Shown here: positions 47,501-57,527 of the stretch, in pieces | How positions within the stretch are numbered: position 1 is the first letter of the stretch | Layout of the letters: the number at the start of each line of letters is the position of its first letter | Source of the DNA: Tricholomella constricta | Lineage: Eukaryota; Basidiomycota; Agaricomycetes; Agaricales; Lyophyllaceae | Reading direction: 5' to 3' | Length of the DNA: 64,000 nt | NCBI GenBank assembly: GCA_013368375.1 | Contig: JAACJP010000017.1 | Coordinates: 186,001 to 250,000 of the forward strand | Position numbers and translations under genes: made by a program | Notes under the pieces: generated by a model | Seen by the model: the letters and a program-made list of their open reading frames with translations, nothing else | Told to the model about the DNA's origin: nothing | Databases searched by the model: none

Positions 47501-48252
47501 GGCTGGGGAAACTGAGACACATCTGGCTAAACTCGAGCTTGCATTGCGCAAGGTTCAAGCGGAGCGCCATCTGCAGAACCTCCGAAATGCAATTGCGGAG
47601 AAATCATTTTTGTACTCACACGTCATCCGAGTTGCTCCGCGGAAGGGTGTGGTGACGCGTGCGCGGGGTAACATCACCACCCTCAATTACACAATCACCA
47701 CCCTTTGTCGGGTGTACGACAAATGCAGAGCAAAGCTCGTCTGTCTGGGTGCGGATGAAGGCACACTGGAACGGTACAAAATTCTTGACAAGAAGCATGT
47801 GAAATCGAGCACCGCCATACTGGATCCCAACACTCCGGGCTCAACTGATATCCGAAGTACCAGTCTTTCCTGGATTTGGCAAATACCTGGTCAAGCGACA
47901 GATAGTCCAGAGGCTTTGCTGGAGTGTATGTGTCCTTTGGTGTCAACTCCGCGGAGTTGTTACTGACATGATATCAATAGTCCAACGTATTCATTTCTTG
48001 AGGGCAAGGGCACAAAAGGATCGATGGACAGAAGAATTCACTCTTGTTCAATATGAAATGACCTGGACCACCCGATATTTCCTTCGTCAGGCCCAGATCT
48101 GGGTAGAGCGCGGTGCGGAGGCCGCGGCTGCTGGACAACTGGGCCCGACAGCATATGCACGGCGGAAGACAGCCATGTGGAGGGAACTTGCTTGGTTGGC
48201 AGAGCAACGATTTAAAAAAGTAAATCAATCATATGTAGCATTGCTTCCATAG
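44527..48252 (+). CDS. KDZ transposase with CxC2 cysteine cluster
   Basis: Seven exons join in phase: 44527-44802, 44853-45955, 46005-46167, 46250-46784, 46845-47124, 47177-47925 and 47981-48252, giving 1125 residues. A CxC2-like zinc cluster lies near residues 115-160 (CSDCPKGNYGRWRCRDC, CRGCMRTTHRDNPLH). The KDZ transposase core has VADGNFKADH (conserved Asp), a Cys/His block (CARHGCF), LLIYDIACQY, LLHVHGHKDDCFNRF and GEILESLWAVLN. These are the signatures of the KDZ family described in mushroom genomes. An acidic stretch separates the parts. The C terminus has a Pro-rich linker and helical end. Every frame is open, so this copy could encode active protein. Confidence 0.9.
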
Positions 48253-48515
48253 AATGGAATGATCATCAATACCGTGCAGAATGGACTGGAATAATCAATG
48301 ATTGTGTCCGCGGGGTGGCAACAACTAAGGCCGCGGACATGACCGGTTGAATGATGTGCTTTGCATAAGGATGTCTGCGGATGTTGCAGCATGCACGTGT
48401 GCAGTCAGATCACATGATGGTGGGAAAGCAACTGTCAATTATGTAACTATGGCAACTCCTCTTTTCTCCCCCTTATCCGATCTTGATCTCTTATCGACTC
48501 TCCAAGGCAAACCCA

Positions 48516-50665
48516 ATGGCTTCCCCCGCTTCCCCCGCGCTCTTGTCCATAGATGCCGAAAGTTTCTTCCTCCCGACGTTTGAGAGAGCCGCAATCAATT
48601 TGCAAGAGGTCCTCTTTTACTGTGAATCAAGGTTGCATGTTTCTCTGGTCAAATATGCGGCAGTGAAGGATCCAAAAATTCGAGCTTCCATGCAGAAACA
48701 CTTGTCCGCGGAGCTTGTAAGTACTGTCGGTCGAATAAGTATCGGATGTCGGCTCAATTGTTTTTGCACAGGATTTTGCATTGGTTCATGTAGGTGCTGC
48801 AAACAGCATGATGGCCCCCTGTGAGGTTCCAAACCTCCTCCGGCTTCTTGCCTGCCACTTCTATGGACAGCCATCTCACGGCCCACTGGTGCTTTCGGAT
48901 GCCCTCATTCTTGCTCTGGACGCCGGCCTTCCGCTTGAACACCCCGCGGCATCCGTCGCAAAATATGCATGTGACTGGTGGCTTGAGCATAAAGATAACA
49001 AGCCCCGTGAGCCGCTCAGTCATGCCACCCTGAAGGAATGCCTTGCCCTCCATCGTGATCAGCAAAAGGCAGCACCTCCGCTTCGGGTTCCGCGGACACA
49101 AGCAAGTCCGCAAGCCCTGCAGCAGTGCCGGACACGTGTGCAAGGGTTTGCATCCATTTTGGAAGCAGAGGCCTTCGCAGGCACCCGCCGTGCCGCAACC
49201 TTCAACACCATCTTTGAGGCTTCAGCTCTAAAGGCGGAGGGCGAGGCTCTAGAGGAGCTGATCGCAGCTCAAAAGGCGGAGGCTGCAGCTCAAAAGGGCG
49301 GGGCCGCGGCTCGAAAGGCGGGGGCCGCGGCTCGAAAAATGGGGGCCGCAGAGGGAATCTCCCCGGACAATCGAATCAAACCCGCGGATATGCAAGGGAG
49401 AGGGGAAATGCTTCCTGAGGAGCTCTTCAGCATCTTTGACCCCGAGGCAACCGCAGGGCCACTGGGAACCGACTTTGGCGGGGATCTTCCATCAGGGAAG
49501 GCAAAGGGGTTCAACTCCGACTCACACAGCGCAAGTCCCAGTCCATCAGACAGGTATGATGCACTCGGAGATGATGTCCGCTGGCCCAGGGAACTCCTGC
49601 CTTCTGAGTATCCTGACCACTTTTGCAGGCCACCGCTCCGAGCTGATGATGGTGGGGAATATTTAAGTTACTACCAAAGCATTGTTTTAGCCACGGACGC
49701 CGCGGGCCCCGCCGCGGATGGCTCTTTTGATCCGGAGGCAATCATTGCGTTGGGTGGTAAGCACTGGATTTGCATGTTTCCTCATATTTCCTGACTGTGA
49801 AATAGCACCGCGTTATCCATCCCCCGAGTTTGTTCCTTCCGATGATGAGGCGAACCCCGCGGCGGACCCCGCGGTGATGAACAGTAAGCTGCATCCTCTA
49901 CAGTCTCTGTATATTTTCTGATTGTTTGGAACCCCCATAGCAACCCGTTATCCATCCCCCGAGTTTGTTCCTTCTGATGATGAGGCGGACCCCGCAGAGA
50001 TGAACGGTAAGCTGCATCCTCTACAGTCTCTGTATATTTTCTGACTGTTTGGAACCCACATAGCACCCCGTTATCCATCCCCCGAGTTTGTTCCTTCCGA
50101 TGATGAGGCGAACCCCGCGGCGGACCCCGCGGTGATGAACAGTAAGCTGCATCCTCTACAGTCTCTATATATTTTCTGACTGTTTGGAACCCCCATAGCA
50201 CCCCGTTATCCATCTCCCGAGTTTGTTCCTTCCGATGACTCCGCGGACATGAGCGGTAAATTGCATTCTTAATCATTTCTACGGTCTGAGCTCACAGGCT
50301 CACCAGATTATGTGCCATCTGACGACGAAGTCAGCCATCGGGTTGAGGAAAGTGAAAATCACCATGACCCTGATCTCGAGTTTTCAGATGATGACAGCCC
50401 CGCGGAGGTGGGCGCGCAAGACCCGGACGACGATGTCCTTTCACTGTCAGAGGACTCAGGTGAGGAGGGGCAACTTAGGGTTACACGACGCACTGTCCGC
50501 AGCCAGCGGGCTCGTCGTAATGCCAGACCGCCAATTGAAATGCTTGAAGGCTTACTTCAGTTTTCAGACGATGAGTTCAATGAGCAGCTTGCAGTCCAAG
50601 TACCCCGCGGACGATACACCGCCGCCTCATTTGCGCACATTCCGACCAACATTTTGGATGATTAG
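48516..50665 (+). CDS. KDZ-element ORF 4, unknown, with tandemly duplicated exons
   Basis: Exon 1 starts MASPASPALLSIDAESFFLP. Exon 2 starts DFALVHVGAANSMMAP after TTGCACAG near 48775 and runs to about 49755. Four short exons then encode the same peptide (PRYPSPEFVPSDDEA): 49806-49883, 49941-50006, 50064-50141 and 50199-50255. A last exon (50298-50665) starts SPDYVPSDDE and is acidic, ending IPTNILDD. Helical Ala/Lys repeats (AAQKGGAAARKAGAA) occur in the middle. All four small exons are multiples of three, so numbers can vary without breaking frame. Function is unknown. Position next to the transposase suggests an accessory role. Confidence 0.6.
49806..50255 (+). repeat. Tandem exon-plus-intron duplication, four units
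   Basis: Units of about 113-137 bp each contain one exon and its following intron. The introns are nearly identical (GTAAGCTGCATCCTCTACAG, then TATATTTTCTGACTGTTTGG), as are exons. Units 1 and 3 are 78-nt exons; unit 2 is 66 nt and unit 4 is 57 nt. Near identity of introns means recent duplication. Confidence 0.9.
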
Positions 50666-50989
50666 CAGTGGAAGATAAGCGACAGATTTGTACAACATTT
50701 GCGTTGTTGTAAATATATATACCACATTTGTTTTGCTTGTATTTTACCGGTGTGACTCCGCGGCCCCCAGAAAGTGTATGCTTGTATTGGCCGCTGCCCT
50801 AGACAAAGCACTTAGTGGTGGGAAATGAGCCACCATTATGCATTGGTCCGCGGACAGACAGCAGCATATAGGCCCCCTGGTACCATGCCAGAAGGCTTGT
50901 TGGACATGCTACATGTAATATGCCCCGCAGACAATGACCTGCGGACATGCATTGGGCCACAGAGATGGCGTCCCCGCCCTCAGAGCGTG
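50666..50989. other. KDZ 3' region before the right end
   Basis: About 320 bp after ORF 4, holding CCGCGG sites and an AT-rich stretch (50700-50745) that is probably the polyadenylation region. No gene is seen. Confidence 0.5.
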
Positions 50990-51690
50990 CACACCCACGG
51001 GCATACCTTTCTGCCCGGCAGCCCTCAAAGGCCACAGAGACAACGACCCGCGGACATTTATGTGTCTGCGGACGTGGGTAATGTCCCGCAAAGCAATCCC
51101 CATACCAGCCCCCAAAAAGACCCGCGGAGATCCGTCGACGTGGGCAATCCCCCACACCAGCCCCCAAAAAGGCGACCCGCGGAGGTCCGCCGACGTGGGC
51201 AATCCCCCATACCAGCCCCCAAAACGGCGACCCGCGGAGGTCCGCCGACGTGGGCAATCCCCCATACCAGCCCCCAAAAAGGTGACCCGCGGAGGTCCGC
51301 GGACGTGGGCAATCCCCATACCAGCCCCCAAAACGGCGACCCGCGGAGGTCCGCCGACGTGGGCAATCCCCCACACCAGCTCCCAAAAAGATCCGCCATA
51401 CCGCTGCCCCCATATATAGGCCCCAAAAGAAGCGACCCGCGGAGGTCCGCTGAGGTGCCAACCCCCCGCTAGCCCCCACCCCGCTGGCCCCCACAGCATC
51501 ATATGGGCCCGCTGGTAGTGCAGCGGGGCCGCTGGAACCGTGCCAGACGACTACATGTAGAGGCCCCGCTGGTACCGTGCAACACGGCTACATGTAGTGG
51601 CCCCGCTGGCGCTCCAGCGGCCCCGCTGGTGCCGTCAATACGGCTACATGTATGGCCCCGCTGGACCGTGGGACACGGTACATTGTAGTG
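50990..51690 (-). repeat. Right terminal inverted repeat with subterminal tandem array
   Basis: This is the reverse complement of the left end, including five to six 56-57 bp units at about 51110-51390 and the outer CAGCGGGGCC/TACATGTAG blocks. It ends CATTGTAGTG at 51690. Left and right copies differ at scattered positions and in unit number. Confidence 0.88.
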
Positions 51691-53357
51691 CCCCTACCTG
51701 AAGCAACAACGGATTCGGGACAAGGCCTGCATCCTATGCGGTGACCTGGAACACTGGAACACTGGATGCGCGACTGCCCGACAGCAAATGCCATGGGCAG
51801 AGCCACCTACCTCATCGGTGACGACATCTTCGAATTCCATCACAAAACAGAAGAGGGAAACACGGAGGCGATTCAGGACTTGCCCGGGCTCTGAATCGCG
51901 AAGATCTAAAACTGGACCTTGACACAAAACTACGCGCAACGGCATTATTGACAACGGACACCCGCACAGTAACACTCTCCTCCCATTCGTCACTAGCATT
52001 TCTAATACACCTCACGCCAAACGGAGGAGGAGAAGAACCCGAAAACACGCTCATCGACAGCGGAGCTATCGACAACTTCATGGACTCCGACATGGTGTCA
52101 TCACGGGGGCTCCACATTGAGGAGCTCAACCCCCCAATAAACCTTTGCCTATTTGACGGAGAGCTCTCCGCATTGGGCAAAATCACACACTATACCACCA
52201 ACGACGTCAAATTCAGTGACGGCACCACGCAGAGGATAAGATTCCTCCTTACGAAACTCCACGAGACAGCTACGATAGTGCTGGGACTATCATGGTTGAA
52301 GGAGGTCAACCCCCGAATAAACTGGAAAGACCTCTGCATCACACTACGAAGAGGGTCAAAATGCAAAATCGAAGGATCACTACCGGACCTCCGAAGAAAA
52401 AAGGAAGTTGCTCCAATGACGACAGGCACAGGAACTCAACGCCTACCCTCACGATCAGCTCGCTCCTTCATGATCGAAGTACAGTTAGAAGGATCCTCAA
52501 CGCGACTACGGGCACTTATTGATAGTGGGGCGGCGGGCAACTTCATAACACAATCCTCGTGTACAAAGCCGGAACCTCTCGCCAACCCCATGACCCTACA
52601 ACTGTTCGACGGAAACCCCAGCGGAGGTGGAGCCATTTCACACCATAGTCCCAAAACAATCAAACTTGAGAACGGACTAGAGTATAAGGTCGACCTCCTC
52701 ATAACACAGTTACATCCAGCCATGCCACTAGTGCTTGGACTACCTTGGTTACGGGAAGCAAATCCGGACATCGACTGGCGAGAAATGTCCATGACCATGG
52801 AACAAGGAGCAGGACTAGCCGTGATATTGCTTTCCCAGAAGACACAATGGGGAACCGTGACCTTTGAGGAGGAGGAAGACGTCGAAGCTCCGAAACCAGC
52901 CAACCCCCTTTTGGAAAAACAACCCCTCCTCAGGGACCTCCGGGACGACGACAACGATCAGAATGACACCTCCAAGGACATCATGAAGGAGGAAGACAAC
53001 CGCCCAAACACCAACAAACCCCAAGAGGAAGTACCAACATCAACAACCGAGTCGCAAGAGGAGGTAACAGGACGGAAACGCACCCGAAAACCACCTCCAC
53101 CGAACTACTTTCCTCCAAACATTCCGAGGTCAAAATTCAAACCCCACCACAAACAGAAATCCGCAACGTCCCCAATGACAGAAACACAGGAAGAAGAGGA
53201 AACCAACCCGGAAACAGAGGTCGAAGACGAAACCGGAGAGGGAGAAGAGGATGTCGAAGCACAAAACATCCGCCTGATCAGAGCGGCGCCATTCGCGAAC
53301 CTCATCAGAGACGGAGCTACAGTGTTCCAACTACACATCTCCCCCACCGAACAGTAA
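51691..53357 (+). pseudogene. Ty3/gypsy element 1: gag zinc knuckle and double protease
   Basis: Directly after the KDZ end the zinc knuckle appears as CILCGDLEHW, with DCPTANAM displaced into another frame by a duplicated GAACACTGG. From about 51886 to the stop at 53357 the frame is open. Two retropepsin-like domains follow each other: NTLIDSGAIDNFMDSDM with LGLSWLKEVNPRINW, then RALIDSGAAGNFITQ with LGLPWLREANPDIDW. Both keep the D-S-G active site. An acidic linker and TATVFQLHISP-like end follow. A normal gypsy element has a single protease domain that dimerises. Confidence 0.8.
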
Positions 53358-53501
53358 ACACCTCCACGCCAATAACACCCCCGACGATGAACCCAAGCAA
53401 CCCAAGACAGAAAAGGAAATCTTTGAAGAAGTCGTACCTCCGGAGTACAGGGACTTCAAAGACGTAGACGCCATCGGTCATTGGAGAAACGAAGAGAATG
53501 A
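53358..53501. other. Junction between gypsy element 1 and gypsy element 2
   Basis: After the protease stop, a frame reads KEIFEEVVPPEYRDFKDV, the usual entry to a Ty3 reverse transcriptase. The match ends there, near 53470, and the following text reads into the leader of a different pol. Element 1 therefore lacks its RT, RNase H and integrase, and element 2 lacks its 5' end. Confidence 0.6.
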
Positions 53502-56500
53502 CTAAAAGTAACAGTAGAAGATGACGATGATCCTGATAATGAGGGTAGGCCGATAAACAGCCTACCGAAGGATCATCCAGCACTTCTATTATCCAATGAA
53601 GAGTTTCAAGAAACTCTTAAGGAGGGGGATAAGCCACCTCCGAAGAAGAGAAAACCCCAACGACGACAGCAGAAGGCACAAAACGAGCCTTCGAACGAAC
53701 GAGCACAGGCTGACGAGCCATGCGAAGAACGTCAGCGCGATAATGAAGCGCGTAAGACGAGCGGGGCTGACAAGGATACGGAATCAGAGCCGTATACGAA
53801 TACGAGTAATCGATCACTTTGGGATAGACCAAATCCACATCCACAATATGAGTGGATGTTCGACCCACGGATGCCGCAAGAATGGAACGCAGTAATAGCG
53901 TCAATGCGGGCTCACGAAGGAAGAAATGTAGGCACGCGAGGACAAGCGTACCGAAATCCACGGCCTGAGGAAGTATCGGAGCCAACGGAAATGAATTTTC
54001 CGGTGAATATACAACGGGCTAAACGGCCGTTGTATCGGTTACCAGTGAAGGATGAGAGTGACTTTGCTCTCGTAAAATTACGAGCTAGGTTTGATGTTAA
54101 ACCTAGCAATAAAGACACAGCGCACATTCGCGCTGCAAGAACGGTGAACGGAAAAGGTAAGGCACCCAATGGAGGCCTTACCGCGGAAGATTATCCACGA
54201 CTTCGCCAGCAATGGCATGACGAATTCGAAGATATGGTGGGTGGTACGAAACAACAGCTACCACCCTGGCGGGAAGTCAATCACGAGATGACTCTCGTCG
54301 ACGATGAGAAACAGTACCAGTACCACGCGCCGAGGTGTCCAATGTCCCTTCGCGAGGAATTCTACGCGAAGGTCAATCGGTATACGGATTCTAAATGGTG
54401 GGAGCCTCGTTCGGTGAAGCAAGCAGTGCCGCTGCTATGTATCCCGAAAAAAGACGGCTCCCTGAGAACACCCTTGGACACATGCCAGCGTAACGATAAC
54501 ACGATCAAGGACATTACGCCCTTGCCAGACCAGGAAGTTATTCGCGAAGATGTCGCTAGGGGAAAAATACGTTCAAAAATTGACTTAACGGATGCGTACG
54601 AACAAGTACACATCCTTGAAAAAGATGTACATAAAACCGCCTTCGCAACGATAGCGGGAACATACATCAGTAACATCATGCAAATCGGGGACTGTAATGC
54701 TCCCGCGACATTTCAACGATTAATGACGTCCATCTTTCGGGACGTCATTGGGAAGTATGCATGTATACTTGGACGATATATTCATATTCTCGAATTCTAT
54801 TGAGGAACATGAAGACCACTTACGAGTTGTGTTCGAACGATTACGCGAACAATCACTCTACCTTAAATGGAAGAAATGCGAATTGTATTCGGACCGCGTT
54901 GATTGCCTTGGTCACATTATTGACGACCAAGGAATTCACCCTGACGCTGACAAACTGGCACGGATCCGTGACTGGAGGATACCACGGAATTACAACGATA
55001 TCCAACGATTCGTTGAACTTGTTAACTATCTGGGACAGTTTCTCCCAGATATATCTGCGTACACTGGTCCACTAATGGCGATGACTGAGAATGGGTCGCC
55101 ATTTTATTGGAGACCAATTCATCAACGATGCTTTGAAATGATAAAGCATATATGTTGCACAACACCAATTATTCGGCCGATTCAACCGAAGACAGGCGAA
55201 CCAATTTGGATTATATGTGACGCCTCCAAGTCAGGCATCAGTGCTATGTATGGACAAGGACCTACATGGATCCAAGCCCAGCCGGCTGGATTCATGTCCA
55301 AAAAATTCACTAATGCACAGCAGAATTATGCTGTGCATGAACTCGAGACCTTAGCTATTCTCGAAGCGTTACTTAAGTGGGAGGATAAACTTGTGGGCTA
55401 TAAAATCCACATCATTACCGACCATAAAGCCCTCGAATTCTTTAAGACCCAGGTGAATTTATCACCTAGGCAGCGTCGATGGATGGAATACATGTCGCGA
55501 TTTAACTTCGACATAACTTATGTGAAAGGCGAACTGAATAAAGTCGCCGACTGTCTATCGCGATACTTCGAGAGCGATAACCATCAAGATCTTTACGACG
55601 TCCACGACTTCGTAGCTGCTGATGCTAGAATCGATCCTACTGGTGAAGATCTACCAGTACCACGATACCATGAAATCGTGGAAAAAGTAGTTGAGATTCG
55701 AGCGATGAAAGACGTAGAAATACGTCGAAGCAAGCGTCTTCAAGAACGCCAGGAGAATCGAGATGTCGAAGCTCAGATAATGGAGGCTGCGGCACCAAGT
55801 ACTGCATCCGGAACATCATCACACCCTCAGAAAAGCATGAGTCCAACCGAACGGGAACATACGGTCGGAGATATTGTCCTCGGGAGGGACACAGTTTCTC
55901 CTCCCCCAGACAAAACGGATGAAAAGATCCGTCATGATGTTATCCTTGGATACCCAAAGGATAAACTATTTTCAGTTATTCTCGCTAACCCAACGGACTT
56001 TCGTATGTTCACCATGAAAGACAATCTCATTTGGACCACGAACGCTATAAATGATAGCGTTCTATGTATACCGCGAGAACCTGAGCTCATCACCACAATT
56101 ATTGAGCAAGCCCATAAAACTATGGGCCATTTCGGTGCCGAACGGACTACTGAATATATTCGACGATGGTATTGGTGGCCATCACTAGCCACGACCGTGC
56201 GTACGTTTTGTAAAACGTGCGAGTACTGCCAGCAGATCAAGACGTCGAATCAAAAACCGTCAGGGAAACTACACTCCCTGCCAGTACCAACTAAGCCTTG
56301 GGATTCTATCGGGATGGACTTTATCGGTCCATTTCCAGAATCAAAGGGATATAATTACCTATGGGTAGTAATTTGTCGTATGACGAGTATGGTGCATATG
56401 ATACCCATACATACGACGATGACAGCAGCCCAATTATCATGGGTATACTTACGGGAGATTGTCAGGCTCCATGGCCTGCCAAGCTCGATCGTAAGCGATC

Positions 56501-57399
56501 GAGACTCTAAGTTTACGTCACGCTGGTGGCGCGAACTACATAAATTATTAGGAGCTAAGCTCCTAATGTTGACATCTTTCCATCCTCAGACGGATGGACA
56601 AACGGAGCGAGCCAATCGTAGTATTGGCCAGATATTTCGCGCCGTTGTGAGGCATGACCAAAAGGATTGGGTAGATTGTATACCCATGGCTGAGTTCGCG
56701 ATAAATGCGAGCGTATCGGCTACCACCAAGTTCGCTCCATTTGAGCTGAATAGTGGATACATGCCGTCCATGTTGAAAGAGATACGCTCAGACAGCGTAA
56801 TACCGAAGGGAATTCGAGAGTATGCTGAACGCGCATTGCAGAACATAGCGGAGGCGCATGACGCTATAATCGAAGCGCGCGTATTTCAAACGCGCGAGGC
56901 AAACAGGCGCCGATCCGCTGGTCCAGAAATAAAGGGGGGAGACTTGGTGTATTTATCCACCAAGAACTTGAACCTTCCCAAGGGACGCGCCCGTAAATTG
57001 TGCCCGAAATTTGTCGGGCCCTACAAAGTACTGAAGGCCATGCCAGACACGTCGAACTATACGTTGGAATTACCTACGGCACTCATGGAGCGCCGGATAC
57101 ATCCAACATTTCATATATCGATGTTGCGTCCATACTACGCAACGAATGATACAATGTTCCCTAATAGAACTCATCCGGAGCCCTACGATTTTGGGGCGCC
57201 AGATAATCACGAATGGTTCGTAGAAGACATTTTGGGCCATAGATGGACCCAAAATAATACTGTGGAATATCAGGTTAGGTGGAGCCTGGGAGACACCACC
57301 TGGGAACCGCACACCAACTGTAACAAGTTAGCGGCACTGGATCGCTACTTGGAATTGCAAGGGGTGAAGAGCGCGTCGAGATTACCGCGACGAACCTAG
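53502..57399 (+). pseudogene. Element 2 pol: RT, RNase H, integrase, chromodomain; one frameshift
   Basis: The first frame is open from 53502 to about 54757 and holds the RT N-terminal half (PRCPMSLREEFYAKVNRY, VPLLCIPKKDGSLR, KIDLTDAYEQVHI, GDCNAPATFQRLMTSIFRD). Near 54752 the frame shifts. The second frame (to 57399) starts with the YLDDIFIFS catalytic box, then RNase H (IICDASKSGISAMYG, FDITYVKGELNKVADCLSR). The integrase follows, with an HHCC zinc finger (AHKTMGHFG ... CKTCEYC) and DDE residues in GMDFIGPFP, VSDRDSKFTS and HPQTDGQTERANR. A chromodomain (EYQVRWSLGDTTWEP) is last. The shift is consistent with a two-base loss between GKY and HVYLDD and separates the RT, so this copy is probably dead. 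Confidence 0.88.
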
Positions 57400-57527
57400 A
57401 ATGTGGTGCGGTCATGTGACCACAGCGATCAGGAAAATTACATAACCATCAAAAGTTATGACAGAAGGTTAGATATGTTTGGCGCTAGACGCGCAACCAA
57501 TTTTCAACCCTCTCAACACAAACCAAC

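Larger units (their letters stand above)
37862..51690 (+). mobile_element. KDZ-type DNA transposon, apparently complete, 13.8 kb
   Basis: The ends are matching inverted repeats starting CACTACAATGTACCGTG and ending CATTGTAGTG, extending about 700 bp with internal 54-57 bp tandem units. Inside are a CxC2-KDZ transposase and four further ORFs, two of them on the minus strand. Removing it joins the two halves of the flanking gypsy gag. The hexamer CCGCGG occurs about 90 times by hand count, against about 3 expected, and is nearly absent from flanking DNA. All five genes lack stops or frameshifts, so the insertion is younger than the decayed gypsy host. No convincing target site duplication is visible. 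Confidence 0.88.

Noticed and set aside
44880..48252. TET/JBP dioxygenase as passenger of the KDZ element
   Set aside because: None of the five ORFs shows the HxD..H iron-binding pattern with the expected surroundings, so the known association is not met here.
37850..51700. Target site duplication of the KDZ element
   Set aside because: The flanks (CACATACAG on the left, CCCCTACCTG on the right) resemble each other only loosely, so no duplication is claimed.
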